Positions 57,701-64,000 of a stretch of 64,000 nt of DNA are shown here, piece after piece (the first letter of the stretch is position 1; each line of letters begins with the position of its first letter). Both the position numbers and the translations under genes were made by a program. This DNA comes from Ditylenchus dipsaci (lineage: Eukaryota; Nematoda; Chromadorea; Rhabditida; Anguinidae): NCBI GenBank assembly GCA_004194705.1, contig SADC01000001.1:806001-870000 (forward strand), written 5' to 3'. The notes beneath the pieces were generated by a model that was not told where the DNA came from, ran no database searches, and saw only the letters and a list, made by a program, of their open reading frames with translations.

Positions 57701-60700
57701 AAAAAAGTCTCGCTAACTGGCCATCGCTAACTGGCCGTCTCGCTAACTGGCCGTACACCCAATAATACGACCCTTCTACACTGGGTCACCTTCTATTTTA
57801 AGGAGTATTTTAAGTCTCGATAACTACAGGGGGCCCAAGAAATTCCCTCTACTTCAAACGAGAGTAACTTTTTGTTCTGATGCAATTTTGACAAACAGTT
57901 TTTTTCGTTCCGGTTTCTTTGAACCCTAAATTGATTTAGTATATAATGTCAAAAACACGATTTTCGCTTAGTCCCTGTAGATTGGACTTTGCCTATCTAG
58001 TGGCCAACTACAAACCAGGGCCAAGGCCGAAAATCCACCAGGGCCAAAAATCCACAGGGTTACCAAATGAATTGGGGTACAAGGAAAGCCGAACAAAAAA
58101 CTGTTTCTCAAAATTGCGTCAGAACGAAAAGTTACGGCTGTTTGAAGTCGGGGAATTTCGTGGGCTACCCTGTATATCAGATACAGTCGACTCTCTACAT
58201 AACGTCTTTCAAGGGACCGGCCGAAACGGGACGTTATGAGGAAAGGACGTTATATAGAGAGTCGTTATGTAGAGAGGCACTCGCCTATATATCACTCATC
58301 AGAAGTTATGTAGAGAGTATTTCAAAAAAAAAAACTGTTTATTTCATGAAAAAGTCCGTTATGGAACCTTTATATCCAATAAATGGTCCAATATTATAAC
58401 CGTCACGGAAAACACCCACGGATTTTATTTACAGAATCAAATCATAGTCGACTACATGGTCGGCTACATGGTCGGCTACAGTCGACTCTCAATATAAGCA
58501 CACATTGGAGCCAATTTGGTTGGTCAGCAAAGAAATAGGGCAAATAATATCTTCGATACAGTCGAGTCTCGATTTAACGATCACCCGATTTAACGATCAC
58601 CTTCGATTTAACGATCACCTGGATCGGTCCCTTCAATAATAAATTCCGTCAAATTAGCCCTCGATTCAACGATCACTCTCAATTTAACGATCACCTGGGT
58701 CGGTCCCAGGGTGATCGTTAAATCGAGACTCGACTGTATATGCACATTCTCGGCCGGTCCCAGGCCAGTAAAACTCTCTCGATATAAGCACATCCGCTTA
58801 TTATGGGAAAAAACGGCGAAAGGGGCGTTTAGCCCCTTTTTTCCATTTGTGGAAAAAAGTTAAATAAAAATTTTTTAAATACGCGCCTTTTTTAGTTTTA
58901 TTGTTTTTTGCGGTTTGTTGGGCTGTACCCCGAAATTTAAGCGGCATTTTGCTAAGTGGTCGATTTGCTAAGCGGTCGTTTTGCCAAGAATTTTTTTTGC
59001 TAAGCGACAAATTGCTAAGAATTTTTTTGTTAAGGCGCCCATTTGCTAAGAATATATTTGCTAAGGCATTCTTTTCTTAAATCCCGATTTGTTAAGAACT
59101 TTTCTGCCTTTTTGTACTTTTCCTTTTTCTCAATGTTCTGGTAGGGGATTAGAGATTTTTCCGAAACCAAAACCAAACCCAAAACTGAAAGATTAAAATT
59201 TCTTAAAAATAAAAAATCAGCCATTTTTTCTAACTTAAAATTGTGTGGGGAATTGGGTTTGTCAAGCCAAAAGTTGCGATTTTACGCACTCCAACTTCAA
59301 TACCTGGTGTAGGTATCACCTGACCAGGTGGATGCCCACCTGGATGTCTTAAAAATCAAAAAGTTCATTTGAATAAAAAAAATCTATTTTTCCAACCAAA
59401 AAAATTTGTGAATAATTGGACTTGATGAGACCAAAAGTGCGATTTCACCTACCCGATCCCAATCTAGGGTTGAGTACCACCTGGACAGGTTGTTATCCAG
59501 TCAACTCAAGAGTAGGGGTATATTCACCCGAATGACCTGAAAGGTCAAACGTTAGTCTTTTTATATCTGAAATTACGGTAAAAAATAAAGTGTGCACCCA
59601 GGTGGATTCGAACCAGCATCCTCGGCGGTGGCTATCCAAGTGGTCGTCCACTTGGATCAAAATTTTTTTTTACGTTTTCGGTTTCCAAATCAATTTTTCT
59701 GCACTAATTCGAGCACCCTGAAAATGGTTGACAGTGGTAAAATCACGTTTTATCAAGAAATTTTTGAGTTATCGTGAATTCTTGATTTTTATAAATCAAT
59801 CGTTAGCAATAACTCTAAATTTATCGATAAAACGTGATTTTACCACTGTCAAACCATCTTCAGCATGCTCGAATTAGTGCAGAAAAATTGTTTTGGAAAC
59901 CGAAAACGTAAAAAAAATTTTTGATCCAAGTGGACGACCACTTGGATAGCCACCGCCGAGGATGCTGGTTCGCATCCACCTGGGTGCATACCTTTTTATC
60001 GTAATTTTGAGTGTTTACTTGGCGAAGAGGTCCATATACTCATCAACAAAGTTACTGGTTCGAATCCCTCTGGGTGCAATCAGTCCAGAGTAGGAGACCC
60101 CGATTCAATTAAAACCGTTTTTAGAACATGATTTTGGATTGAATCGTTTGGGTTTTAAGGTCTGTACCCGAAATTAAGCCGAACTGAAGAAGATGTAGTT
60201 TAACAAGATCTTTATCAAAACAACTACTTAGCAAAAAAATTCTTAGTAAAACGACCATTTAGCAAATTGGCGCTTAAATTGTGAATTCTTAGCAAATTCG
60301 CGCTTAAATTTTTTTCTTAGCAAAACGACCGCTTAGCAAATCGACCACTTAGCAAATCGCCGCTTAAATTTCGGGTACAGCCGTTTGTTGTTCTTTTATT
60401 ATTATTTTCTTGAATAACCACCATAAACTTATTTTTATAAGACTATTAAGCCTCAGAGTGGATAGGGAACCACCTGGTACCTCCTCTAAATTGGTATCCA
60501 TCTCTAAAATCCAAAATTTTGGATTTAGCTGAAACTAATTAAAAATCATTCTACCCTATCCAAAATCGTGTCCCAATCTGTCATTTTAGCTATTTTACCA
60601 AGACTCAAAATTACCTAGAAAATGGCATTTTACTATTGTCAAACCTTCTTTAGAATGCTCGAATTATTGCGAAAAACGGATTTTGGAAACCCAATCACAT

Positions 60701-63324
60701 AAAGAAAATATTTCACCAAATGGACGACCATTTGGTTGGGTTGGTGCATAAATCATCCAATAAAACGGATGTTGGATTATAGAAAAACAAGTGATAGGAG
60801 TTTTCACAAGAAAAAAATGATTAATTTGAAAGTTTTGCTGAGGAATTTAGCGGCCAGAGAGGAAATCCACCATAGGAAATTTACGAGAAGGAGTATATAA
60901 CACGGGAAAATTTACCTGGAACCAAACTATGAAAAGCACAAAAAGAATAAAAATAAATAAAAGGCGCTAATTCAAAAAGTGGAAAAAAGGGGCCAAACGA
61001 CTTACGTAAGTCGTTTGGCCCTTTTTTCCACAAATGGAAAAAAGGGCCAAAAGGCTACGACCCGAAAAAACGTTAACTTCGAATCGTGAATAAGGCGTTA
61101 AAATCTTGCCACGAAATATTTTCATTTCAAAAAAGAGACCTGGGGCCTATTCCAACAGTTGAAAGTTGAAAGTGTAAAGTTGAAAGTTGAAAGTGAAAGT
61201 GTTCCAAGAGTTGAAAGTTGAAAGTAGAAAGTGAAAGTTTAAAGTTGATGGTGTTCCAACAATTGAAAGTGACTCACTTTCAACTTTCAACTGTTGGAAT
61301 AGGCCCCTGGTGAATGAAAAACAGAGTAAACTCACAAATTTCTTTACAGTTATTTAACTTTTCGGTTGTTATGTGTTTGAAATAAATCTTCGATGTGATG
61401 TGATTTTTCTCGATACTTTTTGGTCATTCTCTTTCAAAAAAAGATTACTCTCGATATAAGCACACTTTTGCCCGGTCCCCAGAGTGTGCTTATATCGAGA
61501 GTCGACTGTACATGTCACGGATGTCCCACGGACATCCGTGACGGATCAAATATAAATGCACAAAAAGATGGTACGGATAGTCAACGGATGTCGTGTTGAG
61601 ACGCTTTCAATTTTATTTTTTTTTCGAAAAAACGTTATATGGAGAGGCATATTTGAAGCAACGTCCAGCCGAACCGGGACGTTATGTAGAGAGGGACGCT
61701 ATGAAGAAGTCGTTATATAGAGAGACACTTGTTCGAGCATTTAGTTTAGACCGACCAAACTAGTTTTACTGGGACGTTATGAAGAGAGGGACGTTATATA
61801 GAGAGTCGTTATCTAGAGAGTCGACTGTATAGTGATCACCCATTCAAATCCGCTGGATCCTACACTTTTTAGATCCTACACCTTTTAGGTGGATCCTCTG
61901 GATCCTACACTTTTTAGGTGGATCCTCTGAATCCTACACTTTTTAGATTGATTTTCTAAGTCTTTCGCCAGTTTTGACTTTTGCCAGTTTTTCAGTCTAG
62001 TTCCAAAAATTTCCAACACACGAATTATAGACACCTTTAAATAAAGGGTTTGTGCAAAAAGAATTATATTTTAGTTCATCCCAGCTACTATGAAAAAAGC
62101 ATTAGTGTAATGTGTAAGCTGACGCCCAAGTTTATCTCAACATCAACTGCCAAATCCCCCTTGAAGCCAATTGCCCGTTCGAATGGCCACATACCTACAA
62201 GAAGTAAGCAACTCATGGAAAATTCAGCCAAACAGAAGAGTGTGTGCCAACGTCTCTCACACATGCGAGTCTCCTTGTCCAAACTGGAGCTGCGACTGTT
62301 GCTGGAGCCACTTGCTAATCTGATCAAACGTTTCTCAAGAAAACCGGTCAGTTACTTTACTTTTTCTACAAAAAAGAAATACACAAAAGAATAATTCAGA
62401 AACAACTTCATTCCCTTTGCCTGCTCTTAGAAGACACCCTCAAGAGGAATGTTGCAAAGATCGTGCAGAAAAATCTCGACGAACTCACAGAAATGTTCGT
62501 ACAACTGTTGTCATTTAGAGCAAAGGAGAAACACGTCAAGGTAAGCAATATATTGAGTGGAGTAAAAATTTGTAATTTGGGCGTTTTATAATTTTGTCTC
62601 GTTTTTTTGAATTCGCGCCTTCCAAAATATTATTTTTTAAGTTTTTTTTAAAAATTTTTTCTAACTTAGGCGAAGCCTCCGGTCCAAAGTAGGCTAAATA
62701 CGTTTGCACTGGCATGTAGCCTGAATCTTGGCTTTCTAACGAGCTATCAAACTCTACAAAATTATTAAAATTATATTGCTTTAATTTTTTTAAAAATTAC
62801 TTGTTGTAGTTCGAGTCGCTGCATTAGTTCTGTTTTATAGTTCGTGCCGAGGAGTTTTTATTGTTCCCAAAATTTTATATGGAAAGTCGGCCAGGAAAAT
62901 GCCAAGAAAGTCACAAATAAATAGCAATCGATTGCTACAATAAAAATGTTCTTGTTTGTGCAGAAGTTCCAAGAGATGAATGATTGCGAAAATGCTGCCA
63001 TTTCTGCCTTTCTAGCACTGTCACCAACCTTTCCGAGAGCAATCTGACACCCATCATTGAAACACTGTCACAATGGGTCAAAGATGCGGTTGAACAACAA
63101 AAAGACGGTGCATCAGATCACAACACCAGCAAATTTACCTTGCTCACTGTCTACCAGTTTGCTAATCGGTAGATGTTGCCTAATAATCATTTGTAGAAAT
63201 GGTCACAACATACATTTTTTTTCAAGTTTCTACGAGGCTTTCAACACCCTAGCCCTGCCCCACTTTGACAGACTTCTGTCGATAGCACCTAAACTACTGG
63301 ATCTTCTCAATGCTTCCATCACAA
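34620..63324 (+). CDS. UTP10/HEATR1 (BP28), U3 small-subunit processome protein; 3' end outside window
   Basis: A nucleolar HEAT-repeat protein of the t-UTP complex, needed for pre-rRNA transcription and 18S processing. 24 exons in three blocks are visible (34,620-42,750; 51,850-53,026; 62,062-63,324), joined by reading phase, ~1,538 codons so far. N-terminal and C-terminal family motifs occur in the expected order across all three blocks. The vertebrate protein is about 2,140 residues; the shortfall lies in the middle, so this is a compact version or some exons were missed. Introns are either ~45-600 bases or repeat-filled (up to 9.1 kb). Introns 16 and 20 contain SGT and SDHA on the other strand. 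Two single-base deficits (exons 8 and 23) break the frame as sequenced. The terminal BP28 C-terminal region would lie beyond 64,000. Confidence 0.88.
36177..36277. mobile_element. 101-bp pogo-like MITE in UTP10 intron 5
   Basis: Ends CAGTCAAGTCTCGATATAAG and reverse complement, TA on both sides, with GTATCTTGTATCGAG repeats inside. Confidence 0.85.
36291..36525. mobile_element. AACTCGCCAACG foldback in UTP10 intron 5
   Basis: Ends GGGACGCAACCGACTCGCC and the inverse, ending GGCGAGTTGGTTACGTCCCC. Each arm has five or six ACTCGCCAACGGCAAA-type units. The centre has ATTCGATTTAACAGATC. A longer relative lies at 38,580-39,557. Confidence 0.8.
38580..39557. mobile_element. AACTCGCCAACG element in UTP10 intron 11, split by another element
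   Basis: The left end GGGACACGACCGATTCCC with AACTCGCCAACGC units (38,605-38,750) matches the inverse units at 39,475-39,557 ending GTCACGTCCC. The element at 38,896-39,463 is inserted in it. Confidence 0.75.
38896..39463. mobile_element. Non-autonomous MULE with CGACTCGATACA ends
   Basis: Ends CCGACTCGATACAAAAACTA ... CACCGACTCGATACACG and the inverse TGTATCGAGTCGGTG ... TTGTATCGAGTTGG share the terminal unit of the MULE at 3473-6720. The interior (~480 bases) has no coding potential, so this is a likely deletion derivative mobilised by that MULE. Confidence 0.75.
40430..41400. mobile_element. TTTTCTTACCGCA repeat region around a palindrome
   Basis: 40,440-40,900 and 41,340-41,400 contain inverted GCGGTAAGAAAA / TTTTCTTACCGC units, the ends of one element split by the palindrome at 40,913-41,336. 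All lies in UTP10 intron 13. Confidence 0.5.
40913..41336. mobile_element. 424-bp near-perfect palindrome with pogo-like ends
   Basis: Ends CAGTCGACGCTTTCCATTGC and reverse complement, TA on both sides. The arms are ~205 bases with a handful of differences, and the centre is near 41,122. Confidence 0.9.
41658..41882. mobile_element. 225-bp hAT-like MITE, 8-bp duplication
   Basis: Ends TAGGGTTGTCGACTTTCGAC and inverse, flanked by AATATTTT on both sides (41,650-41,657; 41,883-41,890). Arms contain TTTAAGTCGAAAGTCGAAAG and AATCTGATTTTACAA. Confidence 0.88.
43763..44815. mobile_element. GCGCAAATTGAA-array element, copy 1 (1,053 bp, 8-bp duplication)
   Basis: Ends GGGAAGGAGTAGATTGCGCC and exact reverse complement, with ATTCAATC on both sides (43,755-43,762; 44,816-44,823). 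About twelve GCGCAAATTGAA-type 15-17-base units line each end. The empty site is legible in the opposite arm of the host palindrome (CGATTGAATGG at 43,600). The interior includes a short spliced-looking open frame. Confidence 0.9.
44367..44541 (-). CDS. Short open exon inside GCGCAAATTGAA element
   Basis: Behind a TTTTTAG acceptor the frame reads [20 protein letters not shown] then [20 protein letters not shown] and ends [13 protein letters not shown] before a stop. A small upstream exon (44,630-44,595; [12 protein letters not shown], then GTGAGT) is in the right place but its phase does not join cleanly. I do not recognise the protein. It may be a remnant of this element's own gene or a captured host exon. 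Confidence 0.3.
45300..45480. repeat. tRNA-like repeat in UTP10 intron 16
   Basis: On the minus strand GGTTACAGGTTCAAATCCTG resembles a tRNA T-arm with B box (GGTTCAAATCC). The associated CCAAATGGCTTGAGGACC resembles the flanks of the foldback tRNA-like repeats. A similar block sits at 51,385-51,420 (GGTAGTCGAACCTGTGACC). No full cloverleaf. Confidence 0.45.
46148..46341. mobile_element. CCGTATTTCCTCTAATTGCC MITE downstream of SGT
   Basis: Inverted CCGTATTTCCTC / GAAATACGG ends, TA on both sides. The arms pair around TTTAGACCACTTCAAGT-like sequence. Confidence 0.78.
46697..46702 (-). terminator. Poly(A) signal of SGT
   Basis: AATAAA on the minus strand, ~55 bases after the SGT stop codon. 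Confidence 0.7.
46757..48058 (-). CDS. SGT, small glutamine-rich TPR co-chaperone
   Basis: Cytosolic co-chaperone of the tail-anchored protein (GET/TRC) and Hsp70/Hsp90 systems. Exons: 48058-47932, 47877-47765, 47716-47559, 47513-47409, 47357-47201, 47146-46979, 46924-46757. All phases join, giving 331 residues, the usual size. The N-terminal dimerisation region ([38 protein letters not shown]) is followed by three TPRs (residues ~85-200; [60 protein letters not shown]). Next comes the Asn/Pro/Met-rich segment ([25 protein letters not shown]) and a tail ending ESADKK. The start is the first Met before the conserved N-terminus. It lies entirely inside UTP10 intron 16, on the opposite strand. 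No frameshift. Confidence 0.92.
48108..48356. mobile_element. CCGTACTTTATCTAATATAC MITE at the SGT 5' flank
   Basis: Inverted CCGTA(C/T)TTT ends with TA on both sides, 50 bases upstream of the SGT start codon. Interior TTTATTTTTCAATCCTTCAA and GGACTGAGATACAG are shared with the 15,706 family. It could contribute to the SGT promoter; that is inference. Confidence 0.78.
48472..48735. mobile_element. CCGTATTTACTGTATGAAGT MITE upstream of SGT
   Basis: Inverted ends with TA on both sides. Closely related to the copy at 15,706-15,968 (AACCCTTAAAAATCGAAAAA, GGGTGCTCAACCAAAATTT, GGCTGAGATATAG). Confidence 0.82.
48897..49135. mobile_element. Near-perfect palindromic element, GGGCCTGACC family, copy 2
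   Basis: Almost identical to 10,735-10,980 over its whole length (AAAGGGCCTGACCTCTTCC, TCATTGGACTTCTGTACGG, GAAACGTGGCGGAAAAAT), indicating recent movement. Inside UTP10 intron 16. Confidence 0.88.
49258..50060. mobile_element. GCGCAAATTGAA-array element, copy 2 (803 bp, 8-bp duplication)
   Basis: Same 20-base ends as copy 1, flanked by AAAAACTT on both sides (49,250-49,257; 50,061-50,068). It shares interior blocks with copy 1 (TTATTCCAATAGGTTCTCAT, GACTATGATGCATTAGTCC, TTTTACTTTGTTTATTATC) but lacks the open exon. Confidence 0.9.
50285..50525. mobile_element. TTAAAGGGCCATGGCC palindromic element
   Basis: Arms TTTAAAGGGCCATGGCCACG / GGCAATGGCCCTTTAGAG with the shared CCCCCGCCAGTTCA and CTTCTGTACGGGTTTTT core. 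Partial related copies adjoin at 50,215-50,285 and 50,520-50,620. Confidence 0.75.
50830..51790. other. Non-coding with element fragments before UTP10 exon 17
   Basis: No gene seen to 51,370. 51,385-51,420 is a tRNA-like block. 51,455-51,590 is a half copy of the AACAAAACTATACC / GTACAGAAGTTCAATGATT superfamily. 51,610-51,780 is a CTCGATATAACG MITE with degraded ends. Confidence 0.45.
51850..53026 (+). CDS. UTP10 exons 17-20
   Basis: Exons 51850-52071, 52115-52375, 52420-52533, 52613-53026, all phase 0 at both ends. They read [68 protein letters not shown] and [20 protein letters not shown], matching the order of the family's C-terminal HEAT region (K-F-W-R ... R-R-K-A-L-D-L-L-N-N-K-L ... 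T-A-L-Y-T-L-K-L-L). Exon 20 carries an acidic stretch ([20 protein letters not shown]) followed by RKRRRS. This block is separated from exon 16 by a 9.1-kb intron. Confidence 0.87.
53450..53695. mobile_element. TTAAAGGACCGTGGTTTTGA palindromic element
   Basis: The left end pairs with CAAAAACCACGGTCCTTTGA. The arms carry the superfamily core (CCCCGCCACTTCGAATTTTT, TCATTGAACTTCTGTACG, TTTCTAACAAAACCATACC). Inside UTP10 intron 20. Confidence 0.82.
53850..54060. mobile_element. Foldback with TTGCCTTGGTCCCCC ends
   Basis: The left TTTGCCTTGGTCCCCCTCTT and right CAACAGGGGGACCAAGGCAA pair. Inner arms GGCCAGCGTATGTTAGGACG / CTGACATGCGCTGGCC also pair. Confidence 0.75.
54246..54251 (-). terminator. 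Poly(A) signal of SDHA
   Basis: AATAAA on the minus strand, about 100 bases after the SDHA stop; a second overlapping A/T-rich candidate lies beside it. Confidence 0.6.
54354..56901 (-). CDS. SDHA, succinate dehydrogenase flavoprotein subunit
   Basis: Catalytic FAD subunit of complex II (succinate to fumarate) in the mitochondrial matrix. Exons: 56901-56775, 56721-56545, 56493-56316, 56271-56007, 55959-55849, 55797-55591, 55549-55401, 55352-55237, 55178-54977, 54912-54790, 54737-54666, 54610-54497, 54440-54354. Predicted 642 residues, normal length. Presequence [23 protein letters not shown] site [18 protein letters not shown]-linked [13 protein letters not shown] (covalent His). [15 protein letters not shown]. 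Active-site Arg region [10 protein letters not shown]. Then [52 protein letters not shown]-terminus PPKIRSY. Exon 4 (56,007-56,271) is one A short within [15 protein letters not shown], giving an early stop if uncorrected; phase arithmetic confirms exactly one missing base. The gene lies wholly within UTP10 intron 20, opposite strand. Confidence 0.93.
56968..57200. repeat. Long direct repeat, copy A, next to the SDHA start
   Basis: Begins AATACGACCCCTCTACACTG and ends GTAGATTGGACTTTGCC. The same ~230 bases recur at 57,764-57,993 with few differences. It contains the GTCAAAAACGCGATTTTCGC module. The pair flanks about 560 bases of minisatellite. Confidence 0.85.
57320..57755. repeat. Two minisatellites between the direct repeats
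   Basis: 57,325-57,450 has CCTGGGACCCAAACGG units (about eight). 57,595-57,755 has CGCTAACTGACCGTTAAAAA-GTCT units of 39 bases (about four). Confidence 0.8.
57764..57993. repeat. Long direct repeat, copy B
   Basis: Counterpart of 56,968-57,200 (AATACGACCCTTCTACACTG ... TAGATTGGACTTTGCC). Confidence 0.85.
58559..58736. mobile_element. Third-level MITE (GATTTAACGATCACC units)
   Basis: Ends CAGTCGAGTCTCGATTTAAC and inverse, TA on both sides. Four CGATTTAACGATCACCT units. Confidence 0.88.
58921..60382. mobile_element. hAT-like element with GGCTGTACCCCGAAATTTAA ends
   Basis: Inverted ends (right: TTAAATTTCGGGTACAGCC), flanked by the 8-bp duplication GTTTGTTG (58,913-58,920; 60,383-60,390). Subterminal ATTTGCTAAGCGGTCG units are present on both sides. 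It is interrupted by the tRNA-like foldback at 59,518-60,034. A stray left end of the same family is at 18,889. Confidence 0.9.
59518..60034. repeat. tRNA-like foldback element, copy 2
   Basis: Collinear with 18,942-19,437: TATTCACCCGAATGACCTGA at the left, B-box blocks GGTGGATTCGAACCAGC and GCTGGTTCGCATCCACC in opposite orientations, CCAAGTGGTCGTCCACTTGG palindromes, and inner arms TGGTAAAATCACGTTTTATC. Another GGTTCGAATCCCTCTGGGTG lies just outside at 60,056. Confidence 0.72.
61139..61312. mobile_element. MITE with CCTGGGGCCTATTCCAACAG ends
   Basis: The left GGGGCCTATTCCAACAGTTG and right CAACTGTTGGAATAGGCCCC are inverted. The inside is AAGTTGAAAGTGAAAG units. It lies within the second-level pogo-like element. 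Confidence 0.75.
61840..61950. repeat. GGATCCTACACTTTTTAGGT tandem repeat
   Basis: About four 20-26-base units of TGGATCCTACACTTTTTAG just upstream of UTP10 exon 21. Confidence 0.75.
62062..63324 (+). CDS. UTP10 exons 21-24
   Basis: Exons 62062-62346, 62400-62540, 62964-63168, 63227-63324. They read [55 protein letters not shown] and [17 protein letters not shown], in register with the HEATR1 C-terminal region (L-T-A-F-F-L-E-A-L-D-F-R-A). The exon 21 acceptor is the least certain: AAAAAG at 62,061 gives phase continuity with exon 20. Exon 23 is one base short between AISAFLAL and VTNLSES. The last exon ends at GTATGG (63,325) in phase 1, so the gene continues. Confidence 0.82.
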
Positions 63325-63594
63325 GTATGGCTTGAATTATTTTTGGTAGTACTAAATTATAGTATCAAATTACTGAAATAGAAAGAACCTTTCTAAATTT
63401 AGATTTTTTTCTTTGATACATGAACTGCAGCCCTGAACTTCCGCTTTCCAATTTTTTATAATCTTTTACCAAAGAAAGACATTTAAAATTACGTACAAAT
63501 TGGGGAAGAAAGAGAAAATTAAAAAAATAAAAAATAATAGTACTAGAATTCAATATTTAATGAAAAAAAGTACCATGCTTTGTTCTCAGGGGCA

Positions 63595-63725
63595 TGCAAA
63601 CCAAGATTGGTTAAGCGCCAGCGCTTGCTTGAGATTAAGCGTCGGCAAAATAAGCGCCAGCGCTCATTTATTAAGCTTCGGCGCTTATGGATAAGCGCCG
63701 GCGCTTAGCCGGCGCTTGGGCACAA
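63595..63725. repeat. TAAGCGCCGGCGCTT tandem repeat
   Basis: Six or so units of AAGCGCCAGCGCTT / TAAGCGCCGGCGC, each self-complementary. Probably a subterminal array of an element running off the window. No UTP10 exon recognised between 63,325 and 64,000. Confidence 0.65.
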
Positions 63726-64000
63726 TCCTTTTCACTTATTTAAAAATAGTGTTTAAACAATTCCTAAGTAATTTTAATATGCTTAAAACGATAAAAACGT
63801 TATTTTCTAACATTTTTCCACACAAAAAATGGTATTTTGAAAAAAAATTTGACTTTTTGCCTTGGGGACCAAGGCAAATTACCTTGTATTAAGGTATTCT
63901 ACTCCGTTTCGGTCACTGGAGCTGGGCGAAAATAGACTCTATATGCATTTTATGATCAAGAGTCTTGCTCGGAATCATGTCTAAGGTAAGTGAGTGCGCG

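Larger units (their letters stand above)
58479..61508. mobile_element. Second-level pogo-like element (ATATAAGCACAC ends)
   Basis: Ends CAGTCGACTCTCAATATAAG and the inverse CTTATATCGAGAGTCGACTG, TA on both sides (58,477-58,478; 61,509-61,510). It carries the two inner insertions. Confidence 0.8.
58184..61827. mobile_element. Outermost pogo-like element of a four-level nest
   Basis: Ends CAGTCGACTCTCTACATAAC and the inverse ATCTAGAGAGTCGACTG, TA on both sides. Subterminal GGGACGTTATGTAGAGAG units lie at 58,200-58,310 and 61,625-61,825. All of 58,479-61,508 is inserted within it. Confidence 0.8.

Overview
The window is eukaryotic nuclear DNA from a small-genome invertebrate animal that is heavily loaded with transposons. 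Genes have GT-AG introns, mostly 45-70 bases long. Where a polyadenylation signal is visible it is AATAAA, and the protein families are animal ones. A nematode-like or other ecdysozoan host is plausible: PLK4/ZYG-1-like kinase, a UTP10 shorter than the vertebrate one, tiny introns. I cannot name the species from sequence alone.

Layout. 1-8.3 kb is almost entirely DNA transposon: a decayed FLYWCH/MULE transposase, a second and better preserved MULE with its own terminal repeats and an insertion, and a PIF/Harbinger transposase. 9.0-10.4 kb (minus) is a carnitine/acylcarnitine-type mitochondrial carrier. 11.2-17.4 kb (plus) is a 14-exon Polo-like kinase 4/SAK-type gene whose intron 11 holds five or six stacked palindromic elements. 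17.5-26.3 kb is repeats: two hAT elements, a pogo/Tigger fragment and several foldback elements. 26.7-27.0 kb (minus) is a truncated dynein light chain-like gene. 27.4-33.3 kb is foldback elements, a 190-bp tandem repeat and an 0.85 kb minisatellite.

From 34,620 to beyond the right edge runs one very large plus-strand gene, the U3 processome protein UTP10/HEATR1 (24 exons visible, C-terminus outside the window). Its introns are either very small or repeat-filled. Two 9 kb introns each contain a complete gene on the opposite strand: the co-chaperone SGT (46.8-48.1 kb) and succinate dehydrogenase flavoprotein SDHA (54.4-56.9 kb). All exon joins below were checked by reading phase. Three of the five well-resolved genes (carrier, UTP10, SDHA) need a single missing base restored to keep frame, four sites in all. 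This looks more like residual assembly error than gene death.

The mobile-element content is the most striking feature. There are many near-perfect palindromes with TA or 8-bp target duplications, families sharing an internal module around CCTTGGTCCCCC, a four-deep nested insertion at 58.2-61.8 kb, tRNA-like foldback elements, and two hAT elements that encode nearly the same transposase C-terminus but carry completely different subterminal repeat arrays.
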